A stretch of DNA of 64,000 nt, from the NCBI GenBank assembly GCA_029215795.1, contig JARDYH010000001.1, positions 352,742,154 through 352,806,153 on the forward strand. The letters are read 5' to 3'. Positions 54,970 through 64,000 of this stretch are shown in pieces; positions within the stretch are counted from its first letter, which is position 1, and each line of letters starts with the position of its first letter. The notes beneath the pieces were generated by a model. That model was not told the DNA's origin. It worked only from the letters and a program-made list of their open reading frames with translations, and made no database searches. A program made the position numbers and the translations under genes. This DNA comes from Anniella stebbinsi. Its lineage: Eukaryota; Chordata; Lepidosauria; Squamata; Anniellidae.

Positions 54970-57785
54970 TACTCATTGCTGAAGGTGTGCCTTGCCTACT
55001 AATGAACTGGTGAACACAGAAGCCTCAACTATTACATTTTGAACCCAGTTCATTTGCACCAGCCCCTATGTAGCTGCAACCTCCCCTGCTTACCTCCCCC
55101 ATTAAATCACCACTTACTTGTAAGCTACCCTTCAGTGCGGTTGCTGGAACCCACCAGAGTTAGTCCAAATCTTGCTAACACCTACATGCCTTCAGCACTA
55201 GTCTCAGATCCTGGTTATACAGGCATGTTACCGATTTATAAATTCGTTACGTTGCCCTGACTCAAAAGTTATACATACCGATAAAATAGCCGAAACCTGT
55301 TCTCCTGAAGGTCCAATTTCATTCTTTTACCTTAATGTAAAAGCCACAGAATGCCACCACAATTGACACAGCTTTTAAATTGCATAAACGTTCACATTAC
55401 AGTTCATTAAAAAAAAAAACATTGACATCATATTTATGGAGCTATAGCAGTACAGGTAACTGTAGCTATAGCATTTAGGGACAGCACCTTAATAGGAGAT
55501 TGCGTTATGACTTAAAATCTGTGCATGTGAACTCCGGATTTAGCCCTGCATGGCTTTTCCTCCCACTTCTCTGTAAGCTGAGCTTCCACCACATGTTCCA
55601 TTTTCAGAAGTTAACATTGCATCCTATAAAAATTTGCCAGGAGCTAAACTTGGCACTCACAATCACCACACAAGAGAAACATGGGGGAGGGGGGGTCCCT
55701 TGGTGTTTTTTTTAAGCATGGTTTAAATTATTTGGCATTTTTTAGGTTATAAGAGTAGCAAGAAAGCACAAAACTTTGTGGCTTCACACTTTTTTTTTAA
55801 CGGTCTCAAAATACTCAAGAGTCTACTGTGTGTTGCTAATGTATTGTCTGAACATTAGAGTGAATGAAGAGGGTGGGGGAAGCCAAGTGTTCATGTATCA
55901 TTGTTATTACGGTGGAACTCTGCCTTGGAAGAAAGACAGGATTGCTGCCAAAAATGTCAGGCCTGTGTCTCATTACCCACTCCTTCAATACAACAACCAC
56001 AGCCTCATGCTCTGATATAATTATGCATTGCATTTCTTAAGTCCTAGGGTGGAAAGGTGTTCTCCTTTAGAGAGGACAATCTTTGAATACATCCTCTGTT
56101 TCAAAGGCTGTTCAGTCTGAGTTGGGTTTAAAGATTTTTTTAAAAAACAGAACCCTTAAGGAGGCACAGGATGAGTCTTGAAGTTGCCCATCAACAGTTA
56201 GCACCTGAAGGCCAAACTGATCTGGTAATCAGGTCTACTGGTCACAGCCTCCCCCATTATGGTGAGATGTGTAGTATTTCTATTGAAATTATAGCAGCTA
56301 TCTGTAAAGGTGCGTTCATCCATATAAATCAGGATATGCAAATTTTATGCTAATCTGTAACTTCCTTTGCCCTCATTTTTGGATGATGCCAAAGTGGCCA
56401 CCCTAACCCTGTTCGACATCTCTGGCGGAGTAGGGAAGTGAAACAGTTGAATGAAGACAGGGCAGAGGGTAAGTTGTACTACATGTTCCAGGGGGAGAGA
56501 GAAAGAGAAGAACTCCAGGCAGGACTACAATTTCTCTGACAGGGCTGTGTTTGCCCTACTGTCCAATCCACTGTTTCAAGGCCTGCAAATTGAAATGGAA
56601 GGGCAACAGAACCGCACACCCAGGTTCCAAATTCAGTCCACCTGGGTTCCCAATCCAGTGGCTTTTTAAATGGCCATGCCCTTTCTCCTGGCCACACCTC
56701 CTTTCTGCCAGTCACCTATTGTTTGGTGGTTTCCCAGCTTTTGCGCAGTTCCCCTTTCCCATTCTAAAAGTTTGAAATGCCTCTTCTATGGCTGATTTGC
56801 TGGCAGTAAATGTTTTAAGTCGACATATTCTGATAAATTGACCCCACCCCTTTGGCCTTCAGCCCCGCCCAGCACTGGAACGTGGCCTCCAAGATGTTCT
56901 CAGAAATGGAATCTGGCCTTCAAGGAGAAGAGGCTCTGCACCCTGTTACAAAGTTTAATTTCTTCATAAATTGCATGAAAGTCACTGTGGTGATACCCCA
57001 CATTTCTGTCTCCTTAGGTATGTCTGGGTTAGTGTGTTTGGAGAGTGTGGAATGTTGGACTGAGTGGGTGTGGCTAGTGATACTGGAAAAGGGAGGGGGG
57101 AGTATATATAGTGTGAGGGAGTGGTTTGTTAGTTAGTGTTAGTTGGGTGGAGGGTAGATGTGTTTAGCTGTGTGTTCTTGTCAGGAGTGTGTGAAGAGTA
57201 AATAAATATGAGATTTTAAAGATTTAAGATTATTATTAAGATTACTAGAATTATTGGGAATAAGCAGGTTTTAAAATGAATTTGAATGAACTAAGAACTG
57301 TAAACAACAATAAACATTTTCTTTTATTTTTGCTACCACAAACCACGTGTCAGCTTGGCTTTGTCACCTGCTCTATTAGTTCATAAGAAAACACATTCCA
57401 TTAAACCTTCAGCCCAGTATAGTCACAGAAGAACCTTTTCAAAACCTCAGTCCCTTTTCCCTCTGCTATAAGGGAGAAGTGATGTTTCTTTTACACTTCC
57501 CTCAGGTGTTTAAGTGGTAGTGCTTAGCCTGAGAGGCATGTGCTTGTCTAGGCCTAGTGTTTGAGGCTGTGGCAGCACAGTCACCCTTCTTCATTTAGTT
57601 GTTCTGGTGGAATTATCTTCATGAATATTGTATGAGAAGCTTCTGTTCAGAGTGGTAGACTTCACTTACCTATTTCACTGGCATGGTCTTAAAGTCTTGC
57701 TCAGCAGGAGCTTCCCTTCCAGGACTAATAGTAGGCACAATAGGGATAGAGGGAGATTTTCATTGGGATTATGGTGGGGAAGGGT
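54970..57785. other. unannotated stretch
   Basis: About 2.8 kb without a firm feature. 57000-57360 has a TATA-like 'agtatatatagtg' (about 57100), then AATAAA at about 57200 and 57310, an LTR-like arrangement, but no terminal repeats or duplication were found. Confidence 0.3.
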
Positions 57786-57790
57786 TAAAC

Positions 57791-58002
57791 CAGTGGAGGC
57801 TGGTGGCTCCAATTTCAGTGTGAATCCATTCTGGTTTCAGTCAGAACCAGCCAGAACTTTAAAGGAACTATCCAAGGTGCTAAGCCAATTTCAGGGATAG
57901 GGTTCAGCACTTGCGTAGCTCCTTTCGAGTTCTAACTGGTTCTGACTGAAACCCAGAATGGATTCACAGCCCCATCAAAATTGGAGCCACCATCCCTTCT
58001 AG
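57791..58002. mobile_element. foldback with CAGTGGAGG terminus (hAT-like)
   Basis: Arms containing 'ggtggctccaatttc' and 'aatccattctggtttcagtc' pair with 'gactgaaacccagaatggat' and 'ttggagccacca'. The start CAGTGGAGGCTGG is hAT-like. A one-arm relative is at 4270-4380. No duplication confirmed. Confidence 0.7.
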
Positions 58003-58159
58003 GGATGGATGGACTCACCTATGTCTGACTCGGATGCTCACCCTGCCACCACTGCTGCTATCCGCTACTGCTTGCACCACTGCGTGAGCTTTTTTGAGCC
58101 TTGGTGAGTGTCCGATGACATCGTGAGCCTGTCCACCCTTGTCAAGAGCCTCCATTGTG

Positions 58160-58340
58160 CACACCAGTGGAGGCTCTGGGGATTACATATTTTTCCAGTT
58201 GCATAAATGGCAGCTGTAAAGCCCCATTTATGCAAGATTAAAGGCATGAACACTCTTGCGTAAATGAGGCTTTTATGGCCACCATTTACACAATGGGGAA
58301 AATATGTAATTCCTGGAGCCTCATTGTACACAGCACTGGA
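58160..58340. mobile_element. second foldback, 'ggaggctctgg' ends
   Basis: 'ggaggctctggggattacat' and 'tgtaattcctggagcctca' are inverted, as are 'ataaatggcagctgtaaagc' and 'ttttatggccaccatttaca'. A loop lies near 58245. Class unknown. Confidence 0.65.
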
Positions 58341-58514
58341 GGCTCTGGACCAGGGCGGATGGCTGCTAGGTGCTTGTGAAACCACAGGCTCCCCGAACGG
58401 ACCGTGCCTGGCAAGCTGGGTTGGGGGGGGGTGGACCCAGTCAGGCGCCCACAACCTCCCTACTCCCTTCTCTGCATGCTCTGGTCCTGATGAAAATTGG
58501 GGGAGAACCTGCTA

Positions 58515-58543
58515 ATATTATTATTATTATTATTATTATTATT
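58515..58543. repeat. (ATT)n microsatellite
   Basis: Triplet run. Confidence 0.93.
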
Positions 58544-58559
58544 TTAAAAACTGAGTTCA

Positions 58560-59985
58560 TTTCTAATAAGGAGTTAAGCATCATACGTAGTTTGGTGTCA
58601 AGCAACTATTATCATAAACCATGAAACCATGCCTTGAATCGTGACTCCTCCAAATACACAATAACACCTTTCTGTATGGGAACAGCTGCCCCACACAAGT
58701 CCATAAGATGTGGAGACTTGAGTTCCAAGACACCTGGAGGGCTATCCTACATGGTAACTTTACTGTGCCCTGAGAATATTCTGGAGGCTCCTGTCATGTA
58801 AATCACAGTCATTAATAAACTGAGGTTGACACTCATCCCTGCATCCGCCATCACACATTCTCTCATGCCTTTGTTCTAGAGACAAAAATAAACAGTGACT
58901 TATTAGTATTTCTTGGCATTTCTTTGACTTGTAAATACATTATTAAAAACAGGCTGCCATATCCTTTTTGTTGGATCCAAGGCATTTGGGTTGCCCCTTT
59001 TTTGTTTGTTTCTTCCTCTCCAACCCATTGTCTTCAATTATTACCCACACCACAAACAATAACCAGTGAAGCAGCAAAGATCCGGTGCAATTGTCTGGAA
59101 AGCAGCAGCAAATCCCACAGTACTTTGAGCAGAGCAGGCCAATGCATCAACATCTGCATGCAACTTTACCAACAGTTGAAAAGGAAAACACACACATTCG
59201 CTCTCCTTTGACCTTTCCTCTGTAAAGGCTGAAAGTGTTTGCATTTTATGTAACAGAAAAAACATACACCAGCATATACATAAAGGCAAAGGTTAGAAAG
59301 AGACAGAATTGCACATCTGGGTCACCCCTGCAAAAGAATGTTATACACTACTCTAGTTTGTCTGCTTTCAATTGTTCACACAGCCGAAAGACACCAAGGG
59401 CAAAGCATAACAAAAGTGGATTGATTTTAAAAAATATCTATAAAAAAGATCTCTACGGGAAGCAAAATATCAATACCTTCACATCTAAGATAGCAAGAAA
59501 GACATAAAAAGAGCATCCTTCTTCCTCCTGCTGCTTATCTTCTTCTTCTTCCTCCTCTTCTTCCTCCACCTCTACAAGTCAATGTTCTTCATCAAGCATA
59601 ATAATGAGCGGAAGGAGAAGAGATAAAGGTGGCAGCAGCTCTTGGATTGAGGCTATGCAAGATTACATTTGTGTTTGTGGCCAGAGACCCTCTAAGAACG
59701 TTCATTCTAAAGGACTAGGGATGGGTGAGAGTCTTGCTCAGGTTCATTTTCGATAAGAACTTTCCAAAATTAGCAAATGTCTTCATTAAACAGGATAGAA
59801 AGCACTTGTGTTTTTAAAACTCTGAATGTGGGAGAAAGCAAAAGAGATAGTCTATCTACTTTATCTAGGCAAGGGGCTTGAGTGCTTAGCTCTTAAACGT
59901 TTGGATTGGAATCCCTGGGTATTCCTTTTATTGTTATTTATAAGGACAAGCCAAAATTCACATTTTTTTCATGGATGGGATACAA
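58560..59985. other. unannotated stretch
   Basis: A CTT/CCT-rich tract lies at about 59516-59575. 59050-59230 is clean text. No gene supported. Confidence 0.3.
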
Positions 59986-59987
59986 AG

Positions 59988-60680
59988 GAACATAGGAAGC
60001 TGCTTTATACTGAGGCCCTTTCCACACCAGCTTTTTGCCTGGGTCAGCCCCCAGCTGCTCCCTGTGAGTCCCGGGGGGCGGGGGGGTGGGCACAGGATTT
60101 TTCATGGTTCTCAGGAACCACAAAAATCCCGATTCTTCTACTGTCCTGGGAAGTTCCCGGGATGGCAGAAGAATGTGCCCACCCATCCCAGGTGCACTTA
60201 CTCATGAGTAAGCATGGCTGCAAACTGGGCATGGAGCACACTGTGCAGCTCCATGCCCAACAGGGGAGGGGGTGGCACCAGTTTCGCCATCCCTGGGAGG
60301 GCAGGGAGGGGAGCTGATCATATGTGTATTTTTTTTTCAAAACCTGACTCGTCTCCATTCAAAAGACAAACAAAAAATGGCGGGCTTGACTTGCCATGGC
60401 CCGAGAGAAGCCCAGGTCATTGCGCCCGTGATGAAGATTGAAAGGGACAATCCCGGAAGTGGCTACTTCTGGGATCCCCTGCCCTGAGCTCTCTACAACC
60501 CAATGGTATAGAAAGGGCCCCAGTCAAACCATGGCCCATCTAGCCCAGTATTTTCACACTGACTGCCAGCAGCTCTCCAGGGTTTCAGGCAAGCAATTTT
60601 CCAGCCCTACCTGGGAACACTGGGGATTGAACCTGGGACCTTCTGCATGCAAAGCTGGAGCGCTATCTGAGCTACGGACT
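59988..60680 (-). repeat. tRNA-derived SINE split by a MITE
   Basis: Body end 'aacataggaagctgctttat' at 59990-60009. The rest is at 60520-60680: 'agtcaaaccatggcccatct', 'cagccctacctgggaacact', and the B box as 'ggggattgaacctgggacc' (reverse strand GGTTCAATCCCC). The Harbinger-like MITE at 60014-60519 separates the halves. Confidence 0.85.
60014..60519. mobile_element. Harbinger-like MITE, GGCCCTTTC family (long)
   Basis: GGCCCTTTCCACACC to 'ggtatagaaagggcc'. It contains 'ccgggatggcagaagaatgt', 'gagtaagcatggctgcaaac' and 'ggaagtggctacttctggga'. Its 163-codon frame is non-genic. The SINE sequence shows where the original target lay (tactga|gtcaaacc). Confidence 0.85.
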
Positions 60681-60934
60681 AGTTTAAATTAACTTTAAAA
60701 CTTAAACTTGAAATTGAAAAAACAAATGTGGGAGAAAGCAAAATGAGCAGCTTTGCCTATCCCTATTAATGATCTAACTGGTTGTTTAGTTTATCAATTT
60801 AGTTCCACTTTTACATCATCTTTTCTCTCTAAGAAGCATCTGAGTTGGAATGGCTAAGCTAGAATAGCTGCCTGAGCTAGAATAGCTGCCTGCCCCTCAT
60901 GTAGGGATGTCATACATGAGGGGCAGGGGTTTTT

Positions 60935-61079
60935 AAATGTACAGATTGTGTGTATGTTGTATGTTTTTGCTGTTTTAATTTTTGTATATTGTTTTTAATT
61001 GTTTTTAATCCTATGTAAACCGCCCAGAGAGCTTCGGCTATGGGGCGGTATACAAATGTAATAAATAAATAAATAAAGT
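60935..61079 (+). repeat. L2-type LINE 3' UTR and tail
   Basis: 'acagattgtgtgtatgttgt' to 'gtaaaccgcccagagagctt', 'cggctatggggcggtataca' and (AAAT)n. Best-preserved tail in plus orientation. Confidence 0.9.
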
Positions 61080-61082
61080 AAA

Positions 61083-61115
61083 GTTGAGTTGGAAGGGGCC
61101 TATAAGGCCATTGGA
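61083..61115 (-). repeat. CR1 3' terminal scrap
   Basis: 'gagttggaaggggcctataa' then 'ggccattgga'; the same text as at 50008-50040. Confidence 0.7.
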
Positions 61116-61255
61116 GGAATCTAGGTTGGGGGTGGAGCTCAGTGAGTTTTTGCCTGCTCCAGACACCAGCTTGTGGATGGATCCCTTAACTGGATCAACT
61201 TGGCCTGCGCCGAATTGTTTGCTGTTTGCTGTTGTGTTGTGCAAATCCCAATTTG

Positions 61256-61455
61256 TGCTAATTAGGATTTTGCACAAAATTGCAGTCTTGGAATATTTCC
61301 AGAAGTCGTACAAAATCGCAGCCATGAATAGCAATTTATACAAAATTGCAGGCATAAATGATCCATTATGCCTGCATTTTTGCACAAATTGTGCTATTGA
61401 TGGCTGCGAATTTGTGAAAATTGCAATTTTCTGAAATATCTCCACAAATGTCATA
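61256..61455. repeat. imperfect 200-bp foldback
   Basis: 'cgcagccatgaatagcaatt' pairs with 'aattgtgctattgatggctg', and 'ttgcaggcataaatgat' with 'ccattatgcctgca'. The outer arms share 'ttgcacaaaattgca' type words. The axis is near 61355. Likely the core of a decayed MITE; outer ends not found. Confidence 0.7.
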
Positions 61456-61459
61456 AATC

Positions 61460-62550
61460 ACAGCTTTGGTAACTCATCCTGCATGTATGCCGGAGTTGGG
61501 CAACCAGTGAGAGTTTGGTGAGTAGAGCGCAAACAGGACTCAGGGGAGTTGGCCCATCCCTGTCCAGGTGCTTAGCACCCAAGGCCAATCAAGATAGCTT
61601 GATACCTGAAGCAAAAGGACCGATAAGCACATCTTCCCCCTCCTTGGCAGTTTTTTGTAAAAAAAAAAAAACACATTACAATTAATTAAAGAACTAACAA
61701 TTTGCTGCCCTTTCTTGACACTGAAAATGCCTAAACAGCTGCCTCACTCTGCCTACTGATAGAGCCCATTCAGGCTAAGGGCCAAGGTAGACATGACAGG
61801 CCCAGTCACATGTCTGTCCTGTTCACATAGAATGTAATGGCTGGTGAATCTCACTACAGTAATAAACGTGCAGCCCATTCCATGCCTTATTTTCTTTCTC
61901 TTCTCCATCCCCATCTCCAATGCCAGAAGTGAGCCAGGAAGTGAGAAGAGTGGCCGGAGCAACCACCTTAGGGGCGAGAAGGCACTAGTGAGAGGACAGT
62001 GCTATCCTATGCACTCTTACTATGACTAAACTGAGAGTAGTACACATTGCTTGATCCAATGAACGGAGGTGGACCCATGAAAAGCAAAACATCTCATTTG
62101 ATTCCTTTTTGCACCAGGAAAATAAGGGTGGAGCTACACTGTACTTTATACGTTAGGCCAAGTGCTACATCAGCCGTCCCCCACCCTAGCTCCATCTAGA
62201 TGTGTTGGGACTGCTGGCTGGGAATGATGAGTGTTGCAATCCCAACACATCCGGAGTAAGGCAGGTTGAGGGACAACTGCTCTACATTACTGACCTCTCT
62301 TTACTTCACCCTTATATTTTTCTACCTGAACAGATCTTCTTCACTCTGCCCTTGGGCAAATAGTACTATCCTTGCAGGCTGTTTTGGGGCATGCTCCAAA
62401 AGCTGAAAACCTGCTTGATCTCTCTCTCTCTCTCTTGCTTACTCGCTAACTCGCTCCTTTTTCTCCCTAAATTCAAACTGCACAAACTGTTCCTTTTACA
62501 CCCCAAACGGCACATACATTTGCCTTCAAGTACCTTCTGATGAACCATTA
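61460..62550. other. unannotated stretch
   Basis: 62185-62275 contains a small foldback around 'gatgtgttgggactgc' and 'gcaatcccaacacatc'. (CT)n lies at about 62398-62433. No gene supported. Confidence 0.35.
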
Positions 62551-62552
62551 CA

Positions 62553-62895
62553 GCATCATTGGATGGTGGGGGAGGGTCGTGTTTCCTTACTGTCGCTTTC
62601 CCCCTGTTTCTGTCTCTTCTTTCTTCACACAGGGGAAGAAAGAAGAAGTAAACAATGCCCACATGGCCCATTTAGTGGCCGTTTTTATTGCGCCACTTTT
62701 CCTGCATACCACAGGAAATGGCGGCACATTTTGCTTCAAAAACAAAATTAGGTTTACTGGGGTCTATTTTGTGATGGAAAGAAGGCAAGAAGGAGCAGGA
62801 GACACATGGGAGGCAGGTGACGTCATCAAAAGGACCCGCAAACATCCATAAATGGGAAGAAATGAGCGTGCGATAGAACGCTCGTCTGATGATGC
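62553..62895 (+). mobile_element. DNA element 'J', intact copy
   Basis: About 343 bp between inverted GCATCAT ends. It carries a hairpin-prone 'cttctttcttcacacagggg', 'gaagaaagaagaagtaaac' and a perfect TGACGTCA (62818-62825). It is the key to the split copy at 1729-3697. Class unknown. Confidence 0.62.
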
Positions 62896-62957
62896 TCTTA
62901 GAGGACATTAATGAACCTGCTATTGGCTATCAAGTGTCCAGGAACTTGCAGAGAGGG

Positions 62958-63079
62958 AAGGCTCTTTCTTTGCTTACTGCTTTAAAATGGTTTATAACAG
63001 TTTTAAACCGGTCAATAACGGTTATTAACCGGTTTAAAACTGTTATAAACCGTTTTAAAACAGTAGTGTAGATAGGCTC
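62958..63079. mobile_element. Harbinger-like MITE, GAGCCTATCTACAC family
   Basis: The right end, 'cagtagtgtagataggctc', is well kept; the left end is diverged ('ggctctttctttgcttac'). The core is a chain of 'ggtttataac/gttataaacc' and 'aaccggt' palindromes. Confidence 0.75.
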
Positions 63080-63636
63080 TTTAGCACAATGTTTTTTCTG
63101 CCCCCTTTTCTTGGGGTTCTTAGCTTCTCAGGAGAAAACAGGCAGGCTTGCCTGGTCTTGAGTCTTTAATTGTGGTTTTCTATGTGGAACTGGCAAGTGA
63201 GGTTGTTCATGGGATGGTGATAAGCACTATCAGCTGTTAATATCTTCACGTGTTAAAGACAGAGCTAAAAAGTTTTTCCCTTAACCCTTTCTAAAGATTT
63301 AGTTTTTTTACTGTATGAACTCGGGGGGGGGGGGGCGTATCTGCTGTGGATGCTCTCATTAAGCTAGCCATAGCAAGTTCATTAGTGTTTTTTAAAAAAA
63401 AATCTGATTTTTTGGGGGGCGGAGGGATTGCTTGCATTTCTCAAAACAGATTTTCTTCCTAATAAAGACTTGTATTACTATTATTCACCTGTCATTGCAC
63501 AGCATTAGACAATTATGCAGCGGAAGATGAGTCCTAGAATAAGAAACCAAAAAAAAAATCTTTCTTCCCCCTTTTCAAACGAGGTGCGGGAGACTCAAAA
63601 AGAACATTTCATCAAAATGTACGGATATGGCTTTCC

Positions 63637-63671
<35 letters not shown>

Positions 63672-64000
63672 TCATATATATAACTGTTGCCAATACTGCC
63701 ACCTATGCTTTTTAAAAACTTTATTATGAGAAGTCACTGGTATGAGCACACACACACACACACAAAGGAGGGGAGGAAAATAAAATGGGCATGAAACAAT
63801 CTCCACTCACATTTTGATTGCCAGGCGATTGACGAAATAATTTGTACCCGTCGATTTTCATGAAGGAAATTTTTTACAATGGATTTGCCAAGCAGATTTT
63901 TAATTTTAATCAGTAATGAAAAAATGACAACATGGATCACAACAAGGCATCAGCCGTTAAATGGGCTTCTGCAGTTGCTGTCAGGATGGCTCCATTAGGA
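63080..64000. other. unannotated stretch with (AT)n and (AC)n
   Basis: (TA)n at about 63638-63662 and (AC)n at about 63749-63764. The rest is A+T-rich unique text that runs to the window edge; a candidate region for conserved elements. Confidence 0.35.

Noticed and set aside
57003..57360. possible solo LTR (TATA-like box followed by AATAAA)
   Set aside because: No paired terminal inverted TG/CA with a flanking duplication could be found; left as unannotated.
59516..59575. CTT-rich tract as a coding Glu/Lys-rich region
   Set aside because: Simple pyrimidine-rich sequence without flanking coding signal.
59826..60317. 163-codon frame
   Set aside because: Most of it lies in the Harbinger-like MITE at 60014-60519.

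Overview
This window looks like non-coding, repeat-dense chromosomal DNA from a squamate reptile (lizard or snake). The evidence is the repeat content: CR1 3' ends of the type seen in lizards, an L2-like LINE that ends in a characteristic 'accgcccagag...ggggcggtatacaaatgtaataaa' tail, a tRNA-headed SINE, and many small DNA transposons. I found no host exon, tRNA gene, rRNA gene or CRISPR array. Almost every long reading frame lies inside a mobile element or a low-complexity tract. The species and chromosome cannot be read from the sequence.

Layout: 1-5 kb holds a palindromic hAT-like element (475-794) and a nested stack in which an R4-clade LINE (about 1980-3290, minus) and L2-type tails interrupt an older DNA element. 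6.5-8.2 kb holds CR1, SINE and L2 tails. 10-15.1 kb holds L2 3' ends, Harbinger-like MITEs and two hAT elements, one a GC-rich 771-bp element with a large internal palindrome. 15.4-17.4 kb holds MITEs and a second palindromic hAT. 19.7-21.3 kb holds nested MITEs, L2 and hAT. 24-28 kb holds a cluster of Harbinger-like elements, including a 431-bp almost complete palindrome. 27.9-29.85 kb holds a fourth palindromic hAT split by an L2-type LINE, which carries the best open reading frame of the window (461 aa, reverse transcriptase). 33.2-34.6 kb holds a decayed L2 with MITE insertions. 37.2-38.9 kb holds an unclassified repeat hit by two hAT elements, one with CpG-rich palindromes containing CRE and ETS-type motifs. 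39.9-43.3 kb holds MITEs and an interrupted SINE. 47.5-50.3 kb holds MITEs, an L2 3' end and CR1. 52-55 kb holds L2 tails and hAT elements. 57.8-63.1 kb holds foldbacks, an interrupted SINE and MITEs.

Two superfamilies can be separated by their target-site duplications (TSDs), read directly from the flanks. Elements starting TAGGG/TAGAG have 8-bp duplications (hAT-like). Elements starting GG(N)C or GAGCC, usually with TCTACAC in the terminus, have 3-bp duplications (PIF/Harbinger-like). All appear non-autonomous: no transposase was seen. The unique stretches between repeats may include conserved non-coding elements, but that needs cross-species alignment.
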